Assembly: GCF_002234675.1 (NCBI RefSeq)
Contig: NC_019864.2
Location: 10,626,129 to 10,690,128, forward strand
DNA: 64,000 bases
From: Oryzias latipes
Lineage: Eukaryota; Chordata; Actinopteri; Beloniformes; Adrianichthyidae
Direction of reading: 5' to 3'
Part shown: piece after piece, positions 43,423 to 57,400 of the stretch
Numbering within the stretch: the first letter of the stretch is position 1
Layout: each line of letters begins with the position of its first letter
Notes under the pieces: model-generated
Told to the model about the DNA's origin: nothing
What the model saw: only the letters and a program-made list of their open reading frames with translations
Database searches by the model: none
Program-made: the position numbers and the translations under genes

Positions 43423-45482
43423 AAATCAAGTTTCCTTCAAAGTCGTCACTCAGGAGTTTCATACTCTTCGTTACGTTCAGTGTTTTCTGGAATTCTCAAA
43501 CATTGTTGAGCTCGTCCAAATTGTTTTATCAGTGGATCATTAGTTGCCATGGTGATAACGATACTTCCTACCAAACCAGAATACATGTAAAGTCGAGGTA
43601 AGAAATGATCAATGCATGGTGTATGCGTATTAATAACTTGAGTTAAGAAATGTAAAAAAAAATAAAAAAAAGATCAAGCTAGAGACTAAATAAGTAAACC
43701 AACAAACTTCCCATAGATTTTATTGAAAATGTTTTTAAAAAAATTACACTGAGCAGCAGCAGATGTGAATTTTTTTAAGTCCTGAAAGTGAATTCTCCCA
43801 CCATGGCATTTACAGCGAGATGTCAATCATTGAGACCTGACAAGGCCGAACCATCCAAACATATACTGCCACCATGTGGCTAAAAGGGGAAACTACCCCA
43901 CTAAAATAGTTCCTTCATGGCTCAATTTTGTTTCAATTTCGCGGTAAATTGCATTTTTTCCATTGATTTAAGCTTTTCAACAGACAAGCCCACATTTGCA
44001 GAGCAACCCCCCGATCTGCTTTCAATTAAGAGGCAAATACAGGAATAAAAGTCAAGTGATTTAAGACGGCAGAGAATAATAAATACTTATTTTGACAACA
44101 AAATATTCCAAGGATTTTAAAATGCGAACAAGAATCATATTTTGGAAAAATGACGACATAGCAAGAACAAAAAGGTCAGTTTACCATAAAATAAAAGCTT
44201 TTTCATTAGAACAGCAGATTATGTCACATTTTGATTGGAAAAATCAATGACATCAGCCTGACTCCACATCTAAAGAGGCGAACAGATTCATTTTGGTCAC
44301 AACGAGAAAAAGAAACCTACATTGGATCTTAGCTGCTGAGAATGAAGGAGCAGCTCCATTCTAAAGGAAAACTACATTGGGTCTGCTGAACAGCACTTTT
44401 TTATTGATGTGTTTGTGAGCTTTAACCCCATTTTTTACCTCCTCACAAAATAAAGGAGGCTTCCGGTTAAACCATTTTCATCTCCATATATTTTTTGGGG
44501 GGACAAAAGCACATTTCCTACTGAGAAATGGCTGAACGAGCTGCAACTGTCAGTGAGAGCGTCCGGAGTCTGACACCAACACGATCTAGTGTTTCTCACA
44601 AGTCTGACATTTGTTCGTTTTAAATAAACTGTAAAATCTACACAAAAAAAAGAAGAAACATCCCATTTCTAAAGCTTACTTCAGCTTAAAAAAAAGTCAG
44701 TAAAGCCGTCTGATTTTTGTTTCTCACCTCTCAAAATCTTTTTTTTTTTTTTTTTTAAAGCAAAGCCTGAGAGGAGAGAATGGCTTTTGGTCAGTGCTGC
44801 TTTCAATGTCAGACAAAAAAATAAGAAATAAGAAACACCCCCAGACTCACAAACCAATCGTTTTCCTCATGTAAACAAAATAAACATTTCATGTACCTAC
44901 TACTGCAAATGTGCAGCAACAGAAACGTGTCATTGCGGCTCCACAAACGTAACAGATTTCCCCCCCAGGAACAAATGCACAGCAGTGTACCAACAGAATC
45001 CAGATCAGTCACTTCAATCAGTAGAAATGAGCTTTAAAACACTCCTTTTCTCACTTGCACCACAAACATTATTTCAGGCGTGGACTCTGAAGCCCCTGTC
45101 CCCTTCTTTAGATAAAGTGCCGCTGAGAAAAAGGAAATTATTGAGTTTTAGTCAAAAGTGTAGATTCCACAACCCTTCCATAACACCGCCCCCGTCCCCA
45201 CCCCTCAAAAATGCTTCATCTCCTGTGCACAACTTCACGAATGTTTGTCTAGAAAGAAGAAGTAGCAGAACGAGGTCCATGCTCGGGTTAAACTAACTAC
45301 ACAACAGACCACTCTGCCTGGGCTTAACCACTACTTGGTTCATGTAGGCACAAGAACAAACCTAAACGGCACCGTGTGTCCACCTGCTGGCCTCTAAGTA
45401 ACACATCTCCTTCTGTAAAAACCGTCCTTCCCTGGCCGTCTGTGGCGGCGTGATGCCCAGCGACCCCGCCCCCTTTCCGCTC
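43423..45482 (-). other. ptdss2: ptdss2 3' UTR (extent uncertain)
   Basis: No open frame or clear repeat. Contains minus-strand AATAAA at 44400-44405 and a poly-T run near 44743. The stretch fits a long 3' UTR shared out between alternative poly(A) sites. Confidence 0.4.
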
Positions 45483-48400
45483 TCAGGATTTCCTCTGCCG
45501 CAGCGTCTCAGAGCTGCCGTTCAGCTTGCTCCGTCCAGACGGGGCGGCTGTGCTGCCGTCACCCACAGGCCGGTCCAAATCGGCGCGGACTTCCTGCCTG
45601 CGCCGGCGGGTCTCTTTATAGCGGAGTGTGATGTCACTGTGGGGGCGGGGTGGAGAAAAAACAAATCATTTAATTTTTGCTTTCAATAAAGATCCAACAG
45701 ATCAAATGATCGCTACAATGGATCAAAAATGACTGAGTCATAGGAGGAGGAGGAGTCAAAACGTAAAGAAATGTTGGTGTTTGAGAAATTCTTTGTATTA
45801 AAAAAATACTAAAACCATGGAGGCAGACATTTGAAGCCCAGTTATGTAAAATAAATTCATAATTTAGGACAAGGATCTGCAACATTTCACACATTGCAGT
45901 GTCACATTTTAAACACCCACTAAGAGGAAAATGGTGTTTAGGTTGTTTTTTAAACTTGTTCTTGTGGCAATTTTCTGATGATAGAGGACAGAAGGCAAGA
46001 AAATTCATCTAAAATTAGCATTTCTGAATATTTCTTTATTCAAATAGCCGTGAGTCAGGAGCAGATGAAAGATGCCGATTGAACTTTTTTTTTTTTTTAC
46101 TTGTGACGTAGAAAATACGCTGGGCGGGGCCAAAAGCTCCCAGCTCTGCTCCTTTCTGATGATTGTAGATGATTAGATTCATCAACGTCTTTGTTTTACC
46201 CGTCTGAGCTGGAATCGGACTCAAATCCGTCAGCTGGACAGCCGTTTGGCGGATTGATTTTTCACTTTGTTTTTGAGTTAACGAACGCAGCTTTATTGTG
46301 AAAATGATAAAGCATTTTAATGTGAATTACGATACAGAAATGCTTCCATATGCATCACAGGGGGAGTCCACTTGTGCTCTGTGACAGCAGGAGGAGGTGG
46401 GTAAAACCATTTAAAAAATAGGGGACAGGAGAAAGTGGAAAGGAGAGGACGGTGTCCCCTGGCGTCCCTTCATGGGTACGTTGCTGCTGAGCATGAGCAG
46501 CAATGACCTGGTAAAGAGCGAGGGTTAAGAGTGCAGGGAAGAAAACAAACAAGAGGCAGACATGCTGGCTCAGGCGCTGAGCGAGGCGAAAACAAACAAT
46601 CTAATTACAGCAAACTGGCAGCAGGGCCTGAGGTTTAGGCTCCATTGCTGGCTAAAACAAATTCCTTTGGGGAACGCACAAAGAACTGACAAAACGCAGC
46701 AACCAGTCAGTGAAGACTAGGGCTCACGATATGAGGAAAATTTGCGATATTAGTGATCAATATTGCAACGATGATATAACTAGCGATACATGAACAAATG
46801 GCGAAACAACCAAAACCATCATTTCTATTTCACTGCAGTTTAGTTTAAATAAGAGTCAACATCCAGTACAGACCCAAAGTTTGGACACACCTTCCCATTC
46901 ATTTGAATGACTTTTGAATGACTTTTGGTATGTTCTATACCTTAAATTAGACGCCAAATGAGCCTCGTCTACATAGGAGGCGAGCATCTGACATGAAAGG
47001 GTTCCATCTGATTGTTCAAATGCATAAATGGATTTAATTGATCGGTTAAATACTTCAAGCTGCCATGAGATTGTTTTAGCACATTTAAGATAACCATTTA
47101 TTGCGATTTTCGCCGTCTTTTGCGATACGCACATTGCACAGCTTGATATCACGATAAATTTGCGATTTATTGTGCAGGCCTAAAGAGGACTAAAGTTATC
47201 CAGATTTAAGGGGGAATGACTGTTAATATCACTTGGCAGACCATTACAATGTGACTGTGACACTTAAACTTACAAAAAAACCGAAGGAGTCTGAACAGTT
47301 TTTAAAGCGCCTGTTTGAGTTTACATCCACAATCTGGATTCATTCCTAATCCAAACAAGATTTTATTATTATTCTGACACAGCAACAAGATGGTTGCTGT
47401 TTATTGTACATTAGTGATAACAACTATCTGCGTTTTATGACCTCATGACACAGCAAATAAAGATAAAAAAAAAAGGATATTGAGGTCATTCACACGATAC
47501 TATATTGTAAAACAGATTTTTTTTAGTTATTTTACATAAAGTAGTTAGGGATGGGCTGATTTAATTTTTTCCGGTCAATACCATAACTGATATTTTCCCT
47601 GCAGCTGTGGCAGACAACCAATATTTAGTTTAGATTTTATTTTTGTGTCTTTACTAGAAATGCACAACTTTTACTGGACAAATATATTGTACTTGACCTT
47701 TTTAACAAACTGCAAGGGATTTCATAGGAACAAGTATCACTTTAAAGCTTTCATATAAATATATCTGAAAATATTCAAACCATTTATTGAATATTGGACA
47801 TAACTGTAAACCATAAGCTCCCCATTGTCTCCCTATCAAAAATAAAATCTACCTGGAAACAGTCAATTACTGACTATGACTGTAAACATAAGCTTCCCAA
47901 TCTGTTAAGAACAAGTATGCATATAAATAAAGTGTTTCTGAAAACAGTCAGAAAAATATCGATACATTTTTTTAATATCGGACCGTTACAGATGAAGTTA
48001 AATTATGCAAATATGGGTTGATACCGATACTGGCACAGATATATCGCCCATTCCTAAAAGCAATAAATCTGTCAGCCTTTGATTGATTCGATTGAGTGTT
48101 CGCACAAAATTTGTAGTTCAAAAGTAAAAACTTTATCTAGAAAACTGTCAGCTGACGGATCATTTTAAGCTCCTGTTACCATCTGTGAACGTGTTTCCTC
48201 TGTGGAGGACATTTCTAAATATGAATATGTCCCAACAGGTGCATACTACTGAATAAACTCCTTTTGGAGTCTCCAGAGGACATCTGGGGATTCTCAATGA
48301 TACCAACTCTGGGAATTGTAGTTTTTGTTGGATTTCTTTTAATATTTCAACTTTATATTTTTATCTGGTATTCAGGAGGATATGAACCAGCTGGAATCTT

Positions 48401-51400
48401 TGAACATTTCCTAAATATGATCTAAGGATGATCAAATAAGTGCATTGTCACAGTCGTGTTTGAATCAGAATATGAATAAGATGAAATAAGATCTGAACTT
48501 AAAAAAATGCTGACATCATATTAATGTGCTTCAAGTGGCCACAGTTTAAAATCTGTTTCCAAAAAACTAATAATAGTGATGCAGGTGATTTCCTGTGACT
48601 TTTTCCTGATTTCCAGCACTATGTTTTCAAACACTTTGATTGTTTTAATCTGTCAATATTTACCCCCCCTTCACATCCCACTTCTTACCGGATGAAGAAC
48701 CGCCACAGAGTCCAGATGAATATGAGGAAGATTCCTAAAAACCAGCACTGCATGACGAAGAAGGGGATGGGCAGCATGATGGTTTTGGGGTCATACTTGA
48801 CCACTATGAGGAACTCTGTGACTGTGATTGCTGACACCAGCCACGCCTGCTGGCCCAGCTTTTTGTGGAACTTCCTGTTGGGAAAATATTGAGGAGTTAT
48901 AGTTTAGGAAACAAAGTCAACCGGATGTACTTTTTTTCTCCCGATTGAAGGAATCTAAAGACATGAGTATAGAGGGATGTGGTGGCCGACTAGAAAGGGT
49001 CACAGCAGTCACTCACGGGTCGTCCATGAAGTCGTAAATCTCCCTCATGGCCACGCCTCCCACGTTGACAAAATAGACGAGACGGAGCAGCACCAGGTAG
49101 TGTTCAGGAGGCATCCACAGCACAAACTTCAAGTAGAAGGTGTTCAGCTCAGCCAGGAGGAACTGAACAGAAACAAAAGAAAATAAACAATTTAAAGAAA
49201 AACAGTGACAGCGTTTTTACTAAACCAAGAGCACAAGAACAGCACGAAGAAAAGAGCTGGAAACAATCAAACACACAGCCAAATACACACTAATGTATGG
49301 AAGTGATTGTGTAGCATAATTAAAAATAAAAGTCAAAACCAGAAATGCTTTTTCATTTTCTAAATGAAGCTCAATACTTCAAAATGCTTTTTTATTTTCT
49401 ACTTAAAAAAACTCTTATTCTGTGTCATAATTTAAAAGAAAATGCAAAGAGGGGATTGCATTTTCATTTTAACATCCACCCTGTGAACATTGTCGCATTA
49501 TTCAATTCGACTTAGCATTTCCAGAGTGGAGGTGGGGTGATGATGTCAGTGCCATCTCCGTGTGTCCGGCTGCTAACAGACACAGACATGCTAGGAGCAG
49601 TGTGGCTTTGTGTTAGGGGCGTAATCATGACAGTAATAAAGCACATTTAGAAGATAGTCTCCTGCAGCCTTTCTGCTGATTTTGCTGTTCCATGACAGTT
49701 GGAGCCGCATCAACAGCTCCAGCAGATTTCACCATGCTAAACGTTTGCTGGTTGGTCCAACACTCACTCAGCGCGAAGCATGCGGTCAGTGCTCTTTTCT
49801 TCGCTGCAAGGAGAACCCGAAAGACGGGTTATCATTATGCTAATATGAGGAATTTTAATTTTAAGTCATTTGATGCAGCTTCATTTAGAAAATGAAAAAG
49901 CATTTCTGTTAATCCATTTAAATGTCAAATTAGACATTTCTAAATGAATTTTGCTCCACATTTACCAGAGAACATTTTGAAAATGAAATGTCAAATACCA
50001 TTTTCATTATCATTTTAAATAAGTGACAGAATAAGCAGCGTTGAGGAAGAAAATGAAAAAGCATTTTGGTGGATTGCTTTTTCATTTTAATTTTGAGTCA
50101 AAATATGCACCTTCATTTTGAAAATGAAAAAGCATTTCTGGTTTAACTTTTTTAATTATGCTACAGAATCGCTTCCATATTAATGAACCTGAAATCCACA
50201 ACCCAAGAGGAGCATCTTCTTCTTAAACTTCTGTCAGATTACAGGGCATTTAGAAAAATGATTGGCCGAAAAGAAAAGGGAAAATCCAACTCCTTTGGTG
50301 TGATTTGATGTCCTCTGTCTTTTTACTGTGTGACAAGAAAAAGGGTAGGCCTGCAAATTAAATAAATCCATTTAAGCATTTGACCAATCGGATGGAGCCC
50401 TTTCTGTTAGATCCTCGTCTCCTATGTAGACGAGGATCATTTAGAATGTAATTTTTAACTGTTTCAGTGAAATGGAAATGATGTTTTTGGTTGATTTGCT
50501 ATTTGTTCATATACCGCCAGTTATATCATCATCGCAATATTGATCACTAATATCGCAAATCGCGAGTTTTCCTCATATCTTTCAGCACTAGGTCATAACA
50601 AATGAGGCTGTGCTAACAAATGGTGCTCACCAAAGCAAAACAGCTTTAATTTGAAAAAGTACATGGAATAAAACTAGACAAAAACAGCTAATTATACCCT
50701 ACAACTTTGAATTCCGTCAACGTTGAGTTTCACACAAAGACATTTGTAGTGTGATGGAGAGGTGAAAGTAACCAAACACTTTGTCACAGCTAGGAAACAC
50801 ACAATCTATTGGTGATTCTCACCATGAAGATGATGCCGAGTACAGCGAGCCAGCGGCGAAGGCTTGACGCCGGCCTCCACTCGAACTTCACCCAGCTGTA
50901 CGGCGTGAACTGGAATGCTATTCGCTTTATTTTATCTCTGCAGGCGAAAGGAAGCAAGTTCAAATGTTCACATGTAACATAGAAACAGAGAAAAACAGGT
51001 TTGTGTTTTTTCTTTCTGCTCAGAAGCTTCGGTAATGTCGTACTTATAAGTAGGAATGTTCCAGAGGCCCTGCCACTGGTACGGCTTCATGGACAACCAA
51101 CCCAGCGTCTTCATGCCACAGTAGATTCCAAAACTGTTGCACAGCAACACATCCATGATCCACTAGAGGGGGAAAAAAAAGTTCAAATTCATTAAACTTC
51201 CACTCTGATCATCCAATCAACTGCCTGCTCAACCAAACTGCAGAGCACATCTAAAAACCAATTAAAATGGATTGTGGGTATTACTCCACCAAGTCAACGA
51301 GTAGAGAAAAAAAAAAACACATTTGTTTTAATCATCATGTCTTGGTTGGGTTGTTAAAGGGTTAAAAACACAAAAAACAACACAATTTTCATTGGAGTGG

Positions 51401-54400
51401 ATCTTTAAGAACAAATGAAAAAAAACGACAATTCCAAAACTTTTTTTCAGTTATTTTAGCATTAAAATGGGCCTGAGTGTGTGAGAAAGTTATGCTTTTA
51501 CAATATCAGCTTCAGCAAGACACTTTCTGTCTGTTTACATACATTCCAGTTATTTCAATGAGCTGCAATTCTTCCTTAGTCCTTCTAGTGATGGGTAGGA
51601 TTCTCCTTTCCCACAACAGGCTGTTCTCATGCTAAACTGACTCCTATTTCAACAGGAAAAAGGCTGCAAGCCTCACAACTCAGTATTAGATGACACTTTC
51701 AAACATCAGTAGGGTTGACAACAATTTGCTGCAACCAAAAAGTAACAGGGAGAGTTTTCCCTCCTCGTTTCAGGAATCTGCCTCATATTTCTGATCCCAC
51801 AGTTGACAGGAGGAGAGCTGCGGCTCAGAGTACTAAACTCTTCTTGTAAACATTGACAGCTTGTGTGCGGCCGCCGCAGAGGTCATTGTACGCACATGGT
51901 CCCACCAGCACTCGGAGAAGTTGGGCAACTGGTGCTCCAGGCTGTATTCCAGGAACTCAAACATGACACTGATGATCATACACATCCACCAGTCGCGGAT
52001 CATCAGAGTCTGGAGGGAGCAAAAGAAAATGGAAACAAGGTCAAGTCTGCGATGGAGCAGAAAGAGTAAATGTTCATTTATAATTTAATAATAATATTGT
52101 TGATGGAGTTGCTTCAAATCCATGAATATTTCTTTTGCACACATTTACACAACATTTTGTGTTTTCTTCTGTTCCAAACCTACTTTGATGTACCAGCCCA
52201 AGAAGTGCGCTGGAACAAAGCCATCCATTTTGTCCTGTAACGATAGAAAAAATCCCATGATGCACTGCCTAAGCTGTTTACATTACAGTCCTAACCAACA
52301 ACACCCCTGCCGCCCCATTTAAGCTTTTTCTCTGAAAAGTTTCCCCCAAAGTTTAAGAAACCCAGCTGACCAGACATGCCAAGAAAACACATGCTTTTAT
52401 TTTGAAGTAGCAGCATCAGAGTACCTACATACCTACTTTAATTTACTCGGAACTGGCACTATAAATATGATATTTATAATTGAATGGTTAGCTTTGTAAT
52501 AAAGTTCCACATTCAAGTTTCTGCAGATGTCCAAGCATTTGTGTATTCAGCTTTTCGTCATGCTGCAATGTTGAATTCATTCAAACCAAGAAAAGCAAAC
52601 ACAATCAAATACAAATATTACTTTAAAAAACAGGTCCTCCTAAAAGCAGCGGCACATGCAGGAAAATGAGACGGCCTGACACGATGGAACCTCAAACTAA
52701 AGCCCATCCAGAAACGTAGCCTACTATTACAAAACGGAATCTGAGGTGAACTTTAATGAGATTCTGCGTAGATGAGAGTCGTCACAGTGAAACCTTCGTC
52801 TCACCCAGACGTTGTGGAAGGGGTCGGAGGTGTTCCCCGGGTCATAGATCAGGCAGTTTCCTCCATAGTCGCGCTCGGGGAGGGGTACCCCTAATTTGGG
52901 ATCGATGTACTTCATGAACTGTCGGCCATCGTGAACTGTCTGCAGATTAAAGTGAGAATCAAAGCATAATATGAGGGGGATATCTTTCCCCACACAGGTT
53001 TGAAAGATTTTCATCGACATACAGCTTTTGTCAGTAACTTCAACAAACCACTGGTTCACTATACTGAAGATCTCCATGCATTCAAATGTGATTAAGTCCA
53101 TTTCTGACATTTATTGTCATATTTCAAATCTTCTTTGATCAGTGTTGTAGTTATAAGGTTAAAAAAAAAAAGATAAATATTGGAATTAGTTTATTTTTAT
53201 TTCAAGCAATCAAAAACAAAAAATACTTAGGAAGACACACAAAAAAAGAACAGATCTATACATAAATATATCACACTTTGGATGATTTATTGTGACCTAC
53301 TTGGAAAAAATACTAAATGAAAAGTAAAAGAAGACATCCATGTGTAAATGATGCAATTTTAACTACTTTTAATCATCAATAGCCGTATAGTTACATATAG
53401 TACATGACACAATACATTAAATGTGAAATTTGGCCCAAATAAAGTTGAATTATTTGCTTTTTTGTGTGCTGTATCTGCTGTGTCACATAGGCCCGACTCT
53501 CACAGCAAACCTGCTGAACATCAGTGCTGCTTGTAGCCACGCCCACTGGGTCAAAAGGGTACGTAGGAGCAAACAACAATGACTGCTATCACGGCTTTAT
53601 TCTCACGACTTCAGATGCTTGAGGTAATTAAACCTCTGAAAGTATACAAGGTCTGGCTCCGTGGCGTTTGAATTTGAATCAGACCAGAGAGAAGGAAAAA
53701 AGAGCCTCCAGTGGAACTAGTGGAAAAATCTAATTTAAGAAGTCCCACATCAGAGCCAGCGTTCCAGCAACCTATTTCTGCTTCCATCTGCTGATCTTCA
53801 GACACATTTAAAAAAAAAACTCAATGTAGAATAGAGGTGGAACCAGAACTACAGTACAGACTGACAGAATGGAAAGTAAAAACAGGGGCTTGGTGTGTAA
53901 AAAATAAACAAAACATCTTCCATGATTTGAAAATGCTCGCACCTGAAACAGGATAAAGATGAGGAACAGTTCGTAGACGACTGAGACACAGAGCCAGAAC
54001 CGCCAGTAAGCTGCAGAAAGACGGCAGGTTTTAACAAATAAGTCCATTTCAAATCCCCAACAAGTGCACTCATTGTATAAACACGTCCATACATGACAGC
54101 GCTAATCTGTGCTTAATTTAGAAATATTTATCCTTCAGAAGTGTTATGTAATGAAATACTTTTGCCCTGGTTTTAGTTAGTAGTTTTCACCAATCTGATT
54201 CTATAAATACATCCTGCCAGATGTTCAAGAATTGCTCCTAGATAACCAGTTATAGTATTTTTTCTCCTCTGTGCCTTTCACTCAGGTTTATGTAACATTT
54301 GACCACAAAACTGGAAAATCTTGGCTTTGGTTTTATTTTAGAAGGGATTTTTATTCCATCGTGGGTGAAGTGTTTCTCTGTTCCAACTGTCACTGCAGAG

Positions 54401-57400
54401 GTGATTCATGCATACACATTCATATGTACGAACCAGTTTGTGTGGCACTCCCAGGCTGGGATCCAGCAGGAACTGCAGGTTGTAGGTCTGCAAATCCTTC
54501 TGAGCTTCCTTCCCTGACTACAAATCGGATTTGAACTGATTCAACCGAAAAGTGGCGCGTTGAGCAACATCAGGAACGGCTCGACTGGCTCAACAAGTCA
54601 GGGAGTGTAGCTTTGACGGTTTGCACAAATCTTGCAGTCTTTAAGTCTATAAGAGTCTGCGCATTCTTTCTGCATCTAATTCTATTTCCCCTATACATTA
54701 CGGTGAATGAAGGTGTCCAAAAATCCCATTATTAGTCCAGAAACTTCATATTTTAGTGTGTGCTGAAAGCTTTACTGTCAAGAAAGCCTTTTTTCTACTT
54801 GCATCATCAAACTTATGCTAATAAATAACAGTTACTGACCATTATGAGGTCAAAGCTCAAGATTTCAGGTGATCTTTGTTACATTTTAAGCCTGAAACGA
54901 GTCTTAAAACACCCATTAAATGAACAACATGGGGTTTCTATACTGCATAAAAAAGATTATGCCGTTTAGTAGAGCAGTTTTAAGCCGCTCTAATGCGTTT
55001 GGTTGGGCTGGTAATGTCGTCTAAGCCTAAGCACTACTGTTAAGTTAACGCAATTATCGGCCAGTTTTGTGGGAAAATGTGACGGAATCGGTGAAAGGCT
55101 CTGCTTTTATTGCTCCATGGTCTATTTTTAAGGTTTTCATAACAGACTTTGGTCAAAGTTCAGAGCAGAAGAGGCAACGGGATGAACTTTGAGCCAATCA
55201 GTTCATTCTCCAGAGTAATGTGTGAGTAAAAAGTCAAGGGGAAAAAAAGTCTGTTTTTTAACATTGGCTTGCACTTTTAGGTGGGTTGGGGAGTTTTGGT
55301 ACCTGGGTGGGGTCTGGTGAAAGGTCCATCTTTGGCCTGCGTCACTCCAAAACAGAGGAAGACCAAGATGCTGGCCACGATGCCCCTACACCAGGCAGAG
55401 CAGACACACAACAAACGCACACAAAAACCTTAATTCAGACTGCAGCAGCTGTCCAGATCACAGACACATTCTTCATTATGTTCGACACAAACACAATTTT
55501 TAAAATATTTTCATTAAAAACAAATTGTATTAAAAAAGAAAATGATTTTTTTAAGGTGAACTATGAATAAATTTGCTATTTCTTTTAACTGATGGCATGT
55601 ATGAGGAAAATAAAGAGGGAAGCCTTTTATTTCTTAAAAAAATAATAAAAGAAATGGAATCAAAGAAAACCAATTGGTGCATTTCATGAATCAATATAGC
55701 ATCTAAAATCACTTCTTAGCCTTTAGCACATTGTAGTTTTTTTACCTGAAGCTGGACAGACCGAGTATAAATGGTTTAATTTTAGTCTGAGTGCAGGCCT
55801 CAGCTGCTCACTTTTGATTTATTTTGAGGAGCAAGCTTATCAAAGCAGTTCAGATCTGACAACGAAGCAGGTAAATCTGAGGGCCACCAGCACAGGCTTT
55901 AAAAAACTGAACACACACTGAGATTACAGCGTGTTGTGATCCACAAGCGCAAAGGGGAATAAATCAGTTCAGGGATTCTTGTGAAGTGGTGAGTGGACTT
56001 GAAAGCACATGGTGCTGCGTGGGACTCCAAACAGTAAAAGTGAGCGCGTGGGAGGGGATTAAAAAGCCAGTGCGTCTGTGCGAACGCCCGCCGCTGCCAG
56101 GAAGAAGCTCTCAGGTCTTTATCCCAGCAAGCCGGACTCCGCTGACTTCAGCAAATCCCGTTAAGAACCTTTCCGCAATCTCTCAGAGAGCAACACACAA
56201 AAACTCACATCACCAACAGAGCCTGATGGAGGCGTTCATTCCTGACTTTCCCAGTCAGTCTCCTCAGCTTACATAACAGCAGAGAAATCAACTTTCAGAA
56301 ATGCACATAAAAATACTTATTTCAATCATTCTTTTCCCAGAAAGTAAAGGAAAGGGCTTCTTCTTCTTATTGGATGAGTGAATAAAAGTTGTTTCTACCG
56401 CTTAGCTGTTTAATATACCGGTAAACAAAACTGCTTCTTTTGCAGCCTTTGATTGATGGAGCTAAAAATGCAGAAGATTATTAGGGGTCTGAACTTTGGC
56501 TCAGAAAGTTTGGGGAACTCGAATCTTTGTCCTCAACACTAAAGAGACAAAGACCACACCAAAACTGCAAAAACATTATGCAAACGCTGTTTGGAAACGT
56601 TTTCCCAGCTGGTTTGTGAATCTCATCTTTGGATTTTTTCTTTCTCTATCTAATCAAATCGGTCACACGCTGAGAACTGTCTTTATCAGTGGAGCTCTTA
56701 TCCACAACATAAACCTCAACGCTCTGTTATCAGCTCAGATTAGTGGCAGGAACAAACCAGCTGCTGGTCTGGTGACTGGAATTGGCGGATTTCCAGGATT
56801 ATTGATGTAATCAGTAAATCAGGTAGCTGGGAGTCAGACTTTTTTCCCTGTGCAGTCCCTGGTTACAAATTAACTATTACAAATGGTCGACGCTAATTTG
56901 GTATTTTGTTCTTTTCCCATTTTGATTTTACGAATGCGCCTCCAGCCGGTCATGTACACACTGGACCGCCGCCAGACACGCAGGTAGCGACAGAGAAAAG
57001 ATTCTTCTTCTTTTGTGCATTTACTGTTTATTCGCTCACTTCTGTCATCTAAAATAGGTAGAGGTTCGGTGCACAAAGTCAAAGAGGTGCAAATCCTGCA
57101 AATCTGGGTCAATCTAAGTCACCCCCACAAACTAATGGAGGAAAAATGATTGTAGAATATTTTACTGTTCACTAAATGCAATAAAGTAAAGCCCATGATC
57201 TTGAAAATATGTTTTTGCTAACTGTTCCAATGGGAAGTTTAGACAATGATTCAGTGCAGGGATCAGGAACCCTATAGCTTGCGAGCCAACTATGTCATTT
57301 TTTTGTGTTAGCGTATGGCTCACCTGGGACCTTAAACTTTGTGTTTGAAATTGAAATCCATGAACTACACATGTAAAATTTCCCCTTCTGTGAACGCACC

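Noticed and set aside
49298-50177. CRISPR-like array, from repeated words
   Set aside because: Repeats occur in both orientations with irregular spacing in a vertebrate intron, bounded by inverted ends; this is a transposon.
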